64,000 nt of DNA from Candidatus Microbacterium colombiense (GTDB lineage Bacteria > Actinomycetota > Actinomycetes > Actinomycetales > Microbacteriaceae): contig CP119308.1 in NCBI GenBank assembly GCA_029203165.1, forward strand, positions 2,604,001 through 2,668,000, written 5' to 3'. The position numbers were made by a program, and so were the translations under genes. Every line of letters starts with the position of its first letter. The first letter of the stretch is position 1. This document shows, in pieces, positions 17,830-30,436 of this stretch. The notes under the pieces were generated by a model, which worked only from the letters and a program-made list of their open reading frames with translations, had not been told where the DNA came from and made no database searches.

Positions 17830-19662
17830 GTGGTTCAGTTCGAAGTCCCCGCGATCGTCCCCGCCGACCCCGAAGCGAACGTCGCCGACCTCCTGGTCGA
17901 GCGCGTGAAGGCCACCCCCGATCGCGCATTGTTCTCCGTCCCCGAGGGTGACGGATGGCGCGACATCTCCGCCGCCGATTTCCAGACCGCGGTGATCGCG
18001 GTCGCGAAGGGTATCGTCGCCGCCGGCATCCAACCGGGCGAGAAGGTGGGCTTCCTGGCCCGCACGACCTATGAGTGGACGCTCATCGACTTCGCGCTCT
18101 TCTACGCCGGCGCCGTGATGGTGCCGATCTACGAGACGAGCTCTCCGTCGCAGATCCAATGGATCATGGAGGATTCCGGCGCCATCGCCCTGATCGTCGA
18201 ATCGCCGGAGCACTTCTCGCGTGTCGACGAGGTGCGCGGTGACCTTCCGCTGATCCGCGATGTGTGGCAACTGCACCTCGGTGCGATCGACACGTTCACC
18301 GCCCAGGGAACCTCGATCGAGGATGCCGAGATCGAACGGCGTCGCCAGCTGGCCGTCGGCTCCGACATCGCCACACTGATCTACACCTCGGGCTCCACCG
18401 GTCGCCCCAAGGGCTGCGTGCTGACGCACAGCAACTTCGTCGAGCTGTCCCGCAACTCCGCGAAGGCGCTCGATGCCGTCGTGCAGACGCCCGGAGCATC
18501 CACACTGCTGTTCATCACCACGGCTCATGTGTTCGCACGATTCATCTCGATCCTCGACATCCACGCCGGAGTCCGCACGGGCCACCAGCCCGACACGCGA
18601 CAGCTCCTGCCGGCGCTCGGGTCTTTCAAGCCCACCTTCCTGCTCGCGGTCCCCCGCGTCTTCGAGAAGGTCTACAACTCGGCCGAGCAGAAGGCCGAGG
18701 CTGGAGGCAAGGGCAAGATCTTCCGCGCGGCAGCCGACGTCGCGATCGCGCACTCCAAGCTCGTGGAGGAAGGGACCACGATCCCCTTCGGCATGAAGCT
18801 GAAGTTCGCGCTGTTCAACAAGCTCGTCTACAGCAAGCTCCGCGAGGCGATGGGCGGCAACGTCGTCTACGCCGTCTCCGGTTCCGCGCCCCTCGGCTCG
18901 CGCCTCGGGCACTTCTTCCACAGCCTGGGTGTCGTGATCCTCGAGGGCTACGGTCTGACCGAGACCACGGCACCGGCCACGGTGAACCTCGCGGACAAGT
19001 CGAAGATCGGCACGGTCGGCCCGGCGCTGCCCGGTGTCGGCGTCCGGCTCGCCGAGGACGGCGAGATCGAGGTCCGCGGCATCAATGTGTTCAAGGAGTA
19101 CTGGAACAACGACGCGGCGACGAAGGAGGCCTTCAGCGACGGCGGCTGGTTCCGCACCGGCGACATCGGCAGCTTCGACACCGAGGGCTTCCTCACCATC
19201 ACCGGCCGCAAGAAGGAGATCATCGTCACCGCCGGCGGCAAGAACGTCGCCCCGGCCGCGCTCGAGGATCCCATCCGGGCGAACCCGATCATCGGTCAGG
19301 TCGTCGTCGTCGGAGACCAGAAGCCCTTCATCTCGGCATTGATCACGCTCGACCCCGAGATGCTGCCCACGTGGCTCGCGAACAACGGGCTGTCCGCCGA
19401 GATGTCACTCGTGGATGCCGCGCGCAACGATGCCGTCCGCGCCGAGGTCCAGCGAGCGGTGGACACGGCCAACACGCGCGTCTCCCGCGCCGAATCGATC
19501 CGCAAGTTCACGATCCTCGACTCGGAGTGGACCGAGGCGTCGGGTCATCTGACCCCGAAGCTCTCGATCAAGCGCAACGTGATCATGAGCGACTTCGCCG
19601 ATGAGATCTCGGCCCTGTACGACGAGCCGGTCGCCACGACGAACGTGGCCATCGGCGGCTGA
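17830..19662 (+). CDS. Long-chain fatty-acid--CoA ligase (FadD15-type)
   Basis: ATP-dependent activation of fatty acids to acyl-CoA. 610 residues. AMP-binding P-loop IYTSGSTGRPKGCVLTHSN, LEGYGLTETTAP, and the late WFRTGDIGSFD and GRKKEIIVTAGGKN motifs are intact. AAGGAG precedes GTG 17830. It ends at a strong terminator. Placement next to a PlsC-like acyltransferase fits phospholipid synthesis or remodelling. Confidence 0.92.
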   Translation: MVQFEVPAIVPADPEANVADLLVERVKATPDRALFSVPEGDGWRDISAADFQTAVIAVAKGIVAAGIQPGEKVGFLARTTYEWTLIDFALFYAGAVMVPIYETSSPSQIQWIMEDSGAIALIVESPEHFSRVDEVRGDLPLIRDVWQLHLGAIDTFTAQGTSIEDAEIERRRQLAVGSDIATLIYTSGSTGRPKGCVLTHSNFVELSRNSAKALDAVVQTPGASTLLFITTAHVFARFISILDIHAGVRTGHQPDTRQLLPALGSFKPTFLLAVPRVFEKVYNSAEQKAEAGGKGKIFRAAADVAIAHSKLVEEGTTIPFGMKLKFALFNKLVYSKLREAMGGNVVYAVSGSAPLGSRLGHFFHSLGVVILEGYGLTETTAPATVNLADKSKIGTVGPALPGVGVRLAEDGEIEVRGINVFKEYWNNDAATKEAFSDGGWFRTGDIGSFDTEGFLTITGRKKEIIVTAGGKNVAPAALEDPIRANPIIGQVVVVGDQKPFISALITLDPEMLPTWLANNGLSAEMSLVDAARNDAVRAEVQRAVDTANTRVSRAESIRKFTILDSEWTEASGHLTPKLSIKRNVIMSDFADEISALYDEPVATTNVAIGG

Positions 19663-19673
19663 TCCGCAGAGGA

Positions 19674-19719
19674 ACACGGAACGGCCCCCTGCACACGCGT
19701 GCAGGGGGCCGTTCCGTGT
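19674..19719. terminator. Perfect 46-nt palindromic terminator
   Basis: Long perfect inverted repeat with a CCCCCTGCAC stem between the convergent fadD15-like gene and def. It serves both directions. Confidence 0.88.
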
Positions 19720-19735
19720 CAGTGGGACGCGCGGG

Positions 19736-20226
19736 TCAGAACCAGGCGCTCTCCCTGACCTCGCGCATCGCCGTGCGGCGCGTGTCGGCATCGAGACGTG
19801 AGAGGTAGAGCTTGCCATCGAGGTGATCCGTCTCGTGCTGGAGGGCCTGAGCCATCAGCCCCTCCCCTTCGATCACCACCGGCCGGCCATCGAGATCGAT
19901 CCCCTCGACGCGCGCCCACGGGTGTCGCAGAGCCTCGTGCCAGAGTCCCGGTACGGACAGGCAGCCTTCGCCTGTCGGCACCGCTTCGCCTCTGACCTCG
20001 GTGAGGACAGGATTGAGCACGTACCCGATGTCGCCGTCGATGTTGTAGCTGAAGGCGCGCAGCGCCACGCCGATCTGCGGCGCGGCCACCCCCGCGCGGC
20101 CGGGCAGCTCGACGGTCTCGACGAGGTCGGACACGAGCGCACGCACACCGTCGTCGATCACGTCGATGGGTGCGCACACGGTGCGCAGCACGGGGTCGCC
20201 GAAGATACGGATCTCACGCACCGTCA

Positions 20227-20227
<1 letters not shown>
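19736..20227 (-). CDS. def: Peptide deformylase
   Basis: Removes the N-formyl group from nascent proteins; metal hydrolase. 163 residues with all three motifs: GVAAPQIG, EGCLSVP and QHETDHLDG. The start ATG at 20227 shares one base with the stop of the upstream ParA/MinD-like gene (TGATG), so the two are co-translated. A second def gene may exist elsewhere; this cannot be judged here. Confidence 0.96.
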
Positions 20228-21933
<1,706 letters not shown>

Positions 21934-21999
21934 GGTGTTGCTCCAAGCCTGTGCGGGACTCGGGTGCGCACCACGTGCGCCGCCCTCGCCCGCACAAGA

Positions 22000-24900
22000 T
22001 TAGTGCGCCGGGCGGATCACGACCAAAAGATCTCCGGCATCCACCTGTTGTGTGCCGCCGATCGCATGCCGCTCGATGACCCCGTCGATGGGCGCCGTGA
22101 TGGCCGCTTCCATCTTCATCGCCTCGATGGAGGCGACGGGCTCACCGGCCCTGATCGCGCTGCCGACCTCGGCCTTGAGCGTGACGACGCCCGAGAACGG
22201 GGCCGCCACCTGACCGGGAACCGAGGTGTCCGCCTTCTCGACGTCGTGCGCGTCGACCGAGACCGAGTGGTCGCGCACGAAGACCGGCCGGAGCTGACCG
22301 TTCAGCGTCGTCATGACCGTGCGCATGCCGCGGTCGTCCGCATCGCCGATGGCCTCGAGACCGACGTAGAGCTGCACGCCCCGGTCGATCTCGATCAGAT
22401 GTTCCTGCCCCTGCACGAGCCCGTAGAGGTAGTCGCTGGTATCGAGCACCGAGAGGTCGCCGAACAGCTCGCGCATCTGCGAGAACTCCTGCATCGGCGC
22501 CGGGAACAGCAGGGTGTTCAGGCGCGCCCGTCGTTGCGCGCTGTCGCCCGCGAGCGCTGCCTCGTCGTCGGTGGTGAGCGCGGTGATGCTGTGACGCACC
22601 GATCGTCCGGCGAGGACCTTCGTACGGAAGGGCTCAGGCCAGCCGCCCGGCAGATCGCCGAGCTCTCCGGCCATGAACCCGACCACCGAGTCGGGCACGT
22701 CGTACTTCTCCGGATGCGCTTCGAAGTCCGCCGGGTCTGCCTTCACCGCCGCCAGGTGCAGTGCGAGATCGCCGACCACCTTCGACGACGGGGTCACCTT
22801 CGGCACGCGACCGAGGATGCGGTCGGCAGCGGCGTACATGTCCTCGATCAGCTCGAAGTCATCGGCGAGCCCGAGCGCCTTGGCCTGCTGCCGGAGGTTC
22901 GAGAGCTGACCGCCCGGGATCTCGTGGTGGTACACGCGCCCTGTGGGTCCCGGAAGCCCGGATTCGAACGGCGCGTACTGGTGCCGCACCGCCTCCCAGT
23001 AGGGCTCGAGGTCGGAGACGGCAGCCAGATCGATCCCGCTGTCGCGGTCCGTGTGCGCCAGCGCGGCCACGAGAGCAGACAGCGACGGTTGGCTGGTAGT
23101 ACCGGACAGCGGTGCGGATGCCGCATCCACCGCATCGACGCCGACGGCACTGGCGGCGAGCAGCGTGGCCAGCTGTCCACCCGGCGTGTCGTGGGTGTGG
23201 AGGTGCACCGGCAGGTCGAACCGCTCGCGCAGGGCGGCGACGAGCTTCGCGGCCGCGGCGGGACGCAGCAGTCCCGCCATGTCCTTGATCGCGATGATGT
23301 GCGCGCCCGCCTCGACGATCTGATCGGCGAGACCCAGGTAGTAGTCGAGCGTGTAGAGGTCTTCCGCGGGGTTGAGCAGATCACCGGTGTAGCACAACGC
23401 CACCTCGGCGACAGCGGTGCCGGTCCGGCGCACCGCCTCGATCGCGGGGCGCATCTGCTCGACGTCGTTCAGCGCGTCGAAGATGCGGAAGATGTCGACA
23501 CCGCTCGCTGCGGCCTCCGCCACGAACGCCTCGGTCACCTCGGTCGGGTACGGCGTGTAGCCGACCGTGTTGCGCCCACGCAGAAGCATCTGGATGGCGA
23601 TGTTCGGCAGCGCGGCACGCAGCTTGTCGAGCCGCTCCCATGGATCCTCCCCGAGGAACCGCAGCGCGACGTCGTATGTGGCACCGCCCCAGGCCTCGAC
23701 CGAGAGCAGGCCCGGTGTGAGCTGGGCGATATGAGGCGCGGCCGCCGCCAGGTCCTTGGTGCGCACGCGCGTCGCCAGGAGCGACTGATGGGCATCGCGG
23801 AACGTGGTGTCGGTGATCGCCAGGGCCGTCTGCTCGCGCAGGCTCCGCGCGAACCCTTCCGGTCCGAGCTCCTGCAGCCGCTGACGCGACCCGGGAACGG
23901 TCGGAGCCGTGAGGTCGGTGGCAGGAAGCTTCGTGCGCGGGTCGACGACGCCGGGATGCGCGCCGTGCGGCTTGTTGACGGTGACGTCGACGAGCCAGTT
24001 GAGGATCTTCGTTCCGCGGTCCTTCGACACGCGCCCCCGGAGGAGCTCGGGACGCTCGTCGATGAACGATGTGCTGACATCACCGGCGATGAACGCGTCG
24101 TCGTCGAGCAATGCCTGCAGGAACGGGATGTTGGTGGAGACGCCTCGAATGCGGAACTCAGCGAGAGCACGACGTGCGCGGGCCACCGCGGCGGGGAAGT
24201 CGCGCCCACGACAGGTCAGCTTGGCGAGCATCGAGTCGAAGTGCGGGCTGATCTGGGCGCCCTGGTGCACGGTGCCGCCGTCGAGACGGATGCCCGCCCC
24301 ACCCGGGGAGCGGTAGGTCGTGATCTTGCCTGTGTCGGGGCGGAACCCCTGCGTGGGGTCCTCCGTGGTGATGCGGCACTGGAGCGCCGCGCCCCTGACG
24401 TGCAGGTTCTCCTGCTGCAACCCGAGTTCGGCGAGAGACTCCCCTGCGGCGATCCGCATCTGGCTCTGCACCAGATCGACGTCGGTCACCTCTTCGGTGA
24501 CGGTGTGCTCCACCTGGATGCGAGGGTTCATCTCGATGAACACCACCTCGCCCGCCCGCTCCCCCGCGGTCTCCAGCAGGAACTCGACGGTGCCGGCGTT
24601 CTCGTAGCCGATCGATCGGGCGAAGGCCACCGCATAACCGTGCAGCGCGGTGCGGATGCTGTCGTCCAGGTTCGGCGCCGGAGCGATCTCGACGACCTTC
24701 TGATGCCGGCGCTGTACCGAGCAGTCGCGTTCGAACAGGTGGACCGTCTCTCCGGTCTTGTCGGCGAGGATCTGGACCTCGATGTGCCGAGGGCGCACGA
24801 CGGCCTGCTCGAGGAACATCCGCGCATCACCGAACGCGCTGGAGGCCTCACGCATCGCCTCGGCGAGGGCGGGAGCGAGCTCGTCCGCCGTGGCCACACG

Positions 24901-25407
24901 ACGCATCCCTCGGCCACCACCACCGGCGACGGCCTTCGCGAAGAGGGGGAACCCGATGTCCGCTGCCTGCGCGAGGAGGTGCTCGACGTCATCGGAGGCT
25001 TCCGTGGACCGCAGCACGGGAACCCCGGCCTCGATCGCGTGGCGCTTCGCCTCGACCTTGTTGCCCGCCATCTCCAGCACCGCGGAGGGCGGTCCGATGA
25101 AGACGATGCCGTTCGCGGCCGCCTGGGCCGCGAGTTCGGGATTCTCGGAGAGGAATCCGTAGCCGGGGTAGATCGCGTCCGCACCGGACTCGATGGCGAC
25201 GCGGATGATCTCGTCGACACTCAGGTAAGCGCGGACCGGATGGCCTCGCTCACCGATCTCGTACGCCTCATCCGCTTTCAGACGATGCACGGAACCGCGG
25301 TCTTCATGAGGGAAGACGGCGACTGTCCTGGCCCCGACTTCGTAAGCCGCACGGAAGGCACGGATCGCGATCTCGCCGCGGTTGGCCACAAGGATCTTTT
25401 GGAACAT
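22000..25407 (-). CDS. pyc: Pyruvate carboxylase
   Basis: Biotin enzyme converting pyruvate to oxaloacetate (anaplerosis). 1135 residues from ATG 25407, with AGAGG upstream; an ATG two codons earlier is possible. Biotin carboxylase domain about 1-450 (KILVANRGEIAIRAFRAA, KAVAGGGGRGMR, EMNPRIQVEHTVTEE). Carboxyltransferase domain about 530-800 (DTTFRDAHQSLLATR, HTHDTPGG). Biotin-carrier domain at the C-terminus with the biotinylated Lys in EAMKMEAAI. Full length and intact. Divergent from a ParA-like gene. Confidence 0.97.
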   Translation of the reverse strand: MFQKILVANRGEIAIRAFRAAYEVGARTVAVFPHEDRGSVHRLKADEAYEIGERGHPVRAYLSVDEIIRVAIESGADAIYPGYGFLSENPELAAQAAANGIVFIGPPSAVLEMAGNKVEAKRHAIEAGVPVLRSTEASDDVEHLLAQAADIGFPLFAKAVAGGGGRGMRRVATADELAPALAEAMREASSAFGDARMFLEQAVVRPRHIEVQILADKTGETVHLFERDCSVQRRHQKVVEIAPAPNLDDSIRTALHGYAVAFARSIGYENAGTVEFLLETAGERAGEVVFIEMNPRIQVEHTVTEEVTDVDLVQSQMRIAAGESLAELGLQQENLHVRGAALQCRITTEDPTQGFRPDTGKITTYRSPGGAGIRLDGGTVHQGAQISPHFDSMLAKLTCRGRDFPAAVARARRALAEFRIRGVSTNIPFLQALLDDDAFIAGDVSTSFIDERPELLRGRVSKDRGTKILNWLVDVTVNKPHGAHPGVVDPRTKLPATDLTAPTVPGSRQRLQELGPEGFARSLREQTALAITDTTFRDAHQSLLATRVRTKDLAAAAPHIAQLTPGLLSVEAWGGATYDVALRFLGEDPWERLDKLRAALPNIAIQMLLRGRNTVGYTPYPTEVTEAFVAEAAASGVDIFRIFDALNDVEQMRPAIEAVRRTGTAVAEVALCYTGDLLNPAEDLYTLDYYLGLADQIVEAGAHIIAIKDMAGLLRPAAAAKLVAALRERFDLPVHLHTHDTPGGQLATLLAASAVGVDAVDAASAPLSGTTSQPSLSALVAALAHTDRDSGIDLAAVSDLEPYWEAVRHQYAPFESGLPGPTGRVYHHEIPGGQLSNLRQQAKALGLADDFELIEDMYAAADRILGRVPKVTPSSKVVGDLALHLAAVKADPADFEAHPEKYDVPDSVVGFMAGELGDLPGGWPEPFRTKVLAGRSVRHSITALTTDDEAALAGDSAQRRARLNTLLFPAPMQEFSQMRELFGDLSVLDTSDYLYGLVQGQEHLIEIDRGVQLYVGLEAIGDADDRGMRTVMTTLNGQLRPVFVRDHSVSVDAHDVEKADTSVPGQVAAPFSGVVTLKAEVGSAIRAGEPVASIEAMKMEAAITAPIDGVIERHAIGGTQQVDAGDLLVVIRPAH

Positions 25408-25500
25408 GCACACCTCTGGGAGCTCGATGTGCGGCGTTTTCGACGCACATGGGGCGGGGCTGAGTGTTCCCCCAGCCTAGGGGAAGGTAACGTGGAGTCC

Positions 25501-26313
25501 GTGCACGTACTCAGCGTCAGCTCTCTCAAGGGGGGCGTCGGCAAGACGACCGTGACTCTCGGCTTGGCCTCAGCGGCCTTCGCCCGGGGTGTGCGGACTC
25601 TCGTCGTCGACCTCGACCCGCAGTCCGACGTCTCCACCGGGATGGATATCCAGGTGGCCGGTCGACTCAACATCGCCGATGTCCTGGCGAACCCGAAGGA
25701 GAAGGTCGTCCGTCAGGCGATCACCTCCAGCGGATGGGCCAAGGTCCACCCGGGCACGATCGATGTGCTCATCGGCAGCCCGTCGGCGATCAACTTCGAC
25801 GGCCCGCACCCGAGCGTGCGTGACGTCTGGAAGCTCGAAGAGGCACTCGCAGCCGTCGAGGCGGACTACGACCTGGTGCTGATCGACTGCGCACCGTCGT
25901 TGAACGCGCTCACCCGCACAGCCTGGGCAGCGAGCGACCGCGTGATGGTCGTCACCGAGCCCGGCCTCTTCTCCGTCGCGGCAGCCGACCGCGCGCTGCG
26001 CGCGATCGAGGAGATCCGCCGAGGCCTCTCCCCCCGCCTCCAGCCGCTCGGCATCGTGGTCAATCGCGTGCGCCCCCAGTCGATCGAGCACCAGTTCCGC
26101 ATCAAGGAACTCCGCGACATGTTCGGCCCACTCGTGCTGTCGCCTCAACTTCCCGAGCGCACCTCGTTGCAGCAGGCCCAGGGCGCGGCCAAGCCGCTGC
26201 ACATCTGGCCCGGCGACTCCGCGCAGGAACTCGCGGCCGACTTCGACCAGCTTCTGGACCGGATCATCCGCACCGGACGCATCGCCGTCGCAGACAACGG
26301 CGCCCAGAGCTGA
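25501..26313 (+). CDS. ParA-family ATPase
   Basis: 270 residues starting VHVLSVSSLKGGVGKTTV. Deviant Walker A at about 9-16, the DLDPQSD motif, and LVLIDCAPSLNALT (Walker B) are intact. Likely an orphan chromosome- or protein-positioning ATPase; no parB lies beside it. GTG 25501 was chosen because a TAACGT box (25488-25493) ends 7 nt before it; GTG 25492 is an alternative. The ORF extends far upstream only as antisense of pyc. It ends at a clear terminator. Confidence 0.85.
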   Translation: MHVLSVSSLKGGVGKTTVTLGLASAAFARGVRTLVVDLDPQSDVSTGMDIQVAGRLNIADVLANPKEKVVRQAITSSGWAKVHPGTIDVLIGSPSAINFDGPHPSVRDVWKLEEALAAVEADYDLVLIDCAPSLNALTRTAWAASDRVMVVTEPGLFSVAAADRALRAIEEIRRGLSPRLQPLGIVVNRVRPQSIEHQFRIKELRDMFGPLVLSPQLPERTSLQQAQGAAKPLHIWPGDSAQELAADFDQLLDRIIRTGRIAVADNGAQS

Positions 26314-26331
26314 CCGTCACACGCACACGAT

Positions 26332-26364
26332 GAAGCGGCCGTCCTCGATGAGGACGGCCGCTTC
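26332..26364. terminator. Terminator between convergent ParA-like and MerR genes
   Basis: 15-nt perfect arms (26332-26346 and 26350-26364) around GAT, followed by T-rich sequence. Confidence 0.85.
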
Positions 26365-26384
26365 TTCGTCTCTAGACGCCGTGG

Positions 26385-26415
26385 TCAGGCGGAGCGCTGG
26401 GAGCGACGGGCACTC

Positions 26416-26445
<30 letters not shown>
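26385..26445. repeat. 31-bp tandem duplication covering the MerR gene stop codon
   Basis: Two 30-nt identical copies (26385-26414 and 26416-26445) at a 31-nt step. The right copy encodes the last residues of the MerR protein plus TGA. The left copy repeats these codons and another TGA just after the stop. Confidence 0.95.
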
Positions 26446-26961
<516 letters not shown>

Positions 26962-27060
26962 CTGAATTCCTCCCTGGAACGGTTATCTCCACGCTAGAGC
27001 AGTGCCCGGGCAGCGGCAATGACATCCGTGCGACGACGAAGGTGTGTCGCAACCAGTTCG

Positions 27061-27747
27061 TTACGAAAGGATGCGGGACAGCGCATCCTTGACGAAGAGC
27101 GAGCGCACTTCGTCGATCTTCGATGCCAGTTCCGGAGCCAGCTCGCTCGCCTTGGCGCGCGAAGTGGCGTCGGTGCGACGGAGCAGCGCCGACATCGCCG
27201 ACTCGATCAGCGCGACCTCGCGCTCGGCGCCCTGGCGCAGTGAACGCAGGTGGCGGGGTTCGATGCCGTGGCGATCCAATGCCACGAGGCCGCGGAGCAG
27301 GGACACCACCGATTCGGCGTAGTTCTCCTGCGCCGTGATCACACCGGTGCTGATCGCGTCGTTGAGCAGCTGCGGACCCGCCCCGGCCGCGGCGAGGAGT
27401 TCGTCGCGGCGATACCGGCGCGGCGCGGGTGCAATCGAGGGCGGCGGTGTGAGGGATGCACCCTCGCCCCGCGCATCGACCTCATCGAGCTGCTCCCGGA
27501 TCACGCTGAGCGGGAGGTAGTGGTCACGCTGCAGTGTGAGTCCGAGCCGAAGGCGCTCGATGTCGGTGGAGGAGAACTTGCGATACCCCGACTCCGTTCG
27601 AGATGGGGTCACGATGCCCTGCACCTCGAGGAAACGGAGCTTGCTGGATGTCAGGTCGGGGAACTCCGGCGTGAGCCTGGCCAGGACCTGGCCGATACTC
27701 AACAGGCCCGCGGACGCTGAGCGTTCGCGGGCGGGAGAAGCCGCCAT
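27061..27747 (-). CDS. MerR-family regulator (Rv1828-like)
   Basis: 228 residues. MerR DNA-binding region about residues 13-70 (LSIGQVLARLTPEFPDLTSS, split: GQVLARL...SKLRFLEVQGIV, SGYRKFSSTDIERL). A long C-terminal domain follows, with helical character (LLNDAISTGVITAQENY). It starts one base inside the garA stop (TGATG), so it is co-translated with garA. The mycobacterial homologue is an essential-region regulator next to garA; target genes unknown here. Confidence 0.88.
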   Translation of the reverse strand: MAASPARERSASAGLLSIGQVLARLTPEFPDLTSSKLRFLEVQGIVTPSRTESGYRKFSSTDIERLRLGLTLQRDHYLPLSVIREQLDEVDARGEGASLTPPPSIAPAPRRYRRDELLAAAGAGPQLLNDAISTGVITAQENYAESVVSLLRGLVALDRHGIEPRHLRSLRQGAEREVALIESAMSALLRRTDATSRAKASELAPELASKIDEVRSLFVKDALSRILS

Positions 27748-28232
27748 CAGATGTTCGCCGTGGGGCGATCGACAGGGGCCGCGAAGAAGTTGAGTCGGAA
27801 CTTGCCGACGCGCACCTCGGATCCATCCACCAGAGGGCTGCGATCGACGCGCTCGCCGTTCACGTAGGTGCCGTTGAGCGAGCGCTGATCGATGATCTCG
27901 AAGCTCGATCCGCTCCGAGTGACCTCGGCGTGACGGCGCGACACGGTCACGTCGTCGAAGAAGATGTCCGCCTCGGGGTGTCGTCCCACCGTCGTCACGT
28001 CTGTGTCCAGGAGATACCTGGCCCCGGCGAGTGCGCCGGAGCGCACCAGCAGCAACGCGGAGCCCGAAGGCAGAGCCGCGATCGCGGACTGCTCCACGTC
28101 GGTGAGTTCCACGCCGAACGGCACGAACGACAGGTCCGAATCGTGTCCGAACGTCTGCGTCACATCATGTTTCTGCTCACCGGAACGGTGAATCGCCGAA
28201 TCCCCGGCCGGTCGGCTGTCGCTGTCTGTCAC
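27747..28232 (-). CDS. garA: GarA/OdhI-like FHA protein
   Basis: 161 residues from GTG 28232 (AGGAGG five nt upstream). The C-terminal FHA domain shows TTVGRHPEADIFFDD, VSRRHAEV and SLNGTYVNG. In mycobacteria and corynebacteria the phosphorylated N-terminal Thr of this protein controls 2-oxoglutarate dehydrogenase and glutamate metabolism. The usual ETTSVF phospho-motif is replaced by DVTQTFGHD with Thr at about 25 and 27. The dihydrolipoyl dehydrogenase gene lies 0.75 kb away. Confidence 0.9.
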   Translation of the reverse strand: MTDSDSRPAGDSAIHRSGEQKHDVTQTFGHDSDLSFVPFGVELTDVEQSAIAALPSGSALLLVRSGALAGARYLLDTDVTTVGRHPEADIFFDDVTVSRRHAEVTRSGSSFEIIDQRSLNGTYVNGERVDRSPLVDGSEVRVGKFRLNFFAAPVDRPTANI

Positions 28233-28319
28233 TGTGCCCTCCTCGTTCTCCAGACTAACTGATGCCGAGGCCCTCACGGGAGGCCGCTTCATACTCAGCC
28301 ATCGCATACCGGAGATTCA

Positions 28320-28325
28320 TAGGCT
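28320..28325 (+). promoter_or_regulatory. -10 box TAGGCT for the copC-like gene (leaderless)
   Basis: TAGGCT ends 6 nt before GTG 28332; no ribosome site is present. Confidence 0.6.
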
Positions 28326-28331
28326 GAGGGT

Positions 28332-28973
28332 GTGCAGACCTCCGCCCTTCGTTCCCCCGCCGTCCCCTTCGCGCTCGCCGTGACGCTGCTGACCGCGTTC
28401 CTCGTGCTGTTCGCGCCGCTCTCCGCGTCGGCGCACGATGCTCTCGTGTCGTCTTCGCCCGAGTCCGGCGGCACCGTCGACACGCTCCCGGCCGAGCTGA
28501 CGCTGACGTTCAGCGCCAAGCTGATCAGCGGGGAGGGTGCCACCGAAGTCGTCGTCACGGACCCCGACGGCAACTCGGTCATCGACGGACCCGCCGTCGT
28601 AGACGGAGCGATCGTCACGCAACCGCTCACCAGCGGTGGCGGCGCCGGCGAATACCACGTGATCTGGAAGGTCGTGTCGAGCGACGGTCACCCGACGTCC
28701 GACGAGTACTTCTTCACGGTCGCCACCGGCACCGAGGCGACGCCGACGCCGACGGCATCCGCCCCGTCGACCGCCGCTCCCTCGCAGAACGAGACGGCGA
28801 CGCCGGAAGCGACATCCACTCCCGCTCCCACCGCGACCTCGAGTGCATCCGCGTGGCTCTGGGCGTTGTCGATCGGCGGGATCGCGGTCATCGCGGCGCT
28901 GATGGTCTGGTACTCCGTTCGCGCTCGGAAGAACGGCACCACGACCGATTCCGACCCCTCCTCGGAGCGATAG
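28332..28973 (+). CDS. CopC-domain exported membrane-anchored protein
   Basis: 213 residues. Signal peptide about 1-34 ending LSASAHDAL, so the mature protein begins at a His, as in CopC copper-binding proteins. The CopC fold runs to about residue 135 (SSPESGGTVDTLPAELTLTF, cut: SPESGGTV; VIWKVVSSDGHPTSDEYFF). A Thr/Ala/Pro-rich linker, one C-terminal helix (about 175-197) and a basic tail follow. Probably a wall-side copper chaperone; no copD is adjacent. Its TAG stop is also the first three bases of the lpdA -10 box. Confidence 0.85.
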   Translation: MQTSALRSPAVPFALAVTLLTAFLVLFAPLSASAHDALVSSSPESGGTVDTLPAELTLTFSAKLISGEGATEVVVTDPDGNSVIDGPAVVDGAIVTQPLTSGGGAGEYHVIWKVVSSDGHPTSDEYFFTVATGTEATPTPTASAPSTAAPSQNETATPEATSTPAPTATSSASAWLWALSIGGIAVIAALMVWYSVRARKNGTTTDSDPSSER

Positions 28974-28976
28974 GCT
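28971..28976 (+). promoter_or_regulatory. -10 box TAGGCT for lpdA, overlapping the copC-like stop
   Basis: TAGGCT ends 6 nt before ATG 28983. The first three bases are the stop codon of the preceding gene. Confidence 0.6.
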
Positions 28977-28982
28977 TAACGC

Positions 28983-30380
<1,398 letters not shown>

Positions 30381-30393
30381 TCACCCACGATCA

Positions 30394-30432
30394 CCGAAGG
30401 CCCGGTTCCGCACATCGCGGACCGGGCCTTCG
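30394..30432. terminator. Terminator between convergent lpdA and the FAD monooxygenase
   Basis: Inverted repeat with arms CGAAGGCCCGGTTCCGC and GCGGACCGGGCCTTCG. Confidence 0.82.
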
Positions 30433-30436
30433 TGCG

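Noticed and set aside
17690..17929. Longer N-terminus for the PlsC-like protein
   Set aside because: The extension is Arg/Ser-rich, overlaps the divergent promoter and fadD15 start, and is unlike the family.
21964..25490. Very long plus-strand open frame opposite pyruvate carboxylase
   Set aside because: Antisense shadow of a high-GC gene; residue composition is Arg/His/Gly-rich with no domain, and pyc on the minus strand is fully intact.
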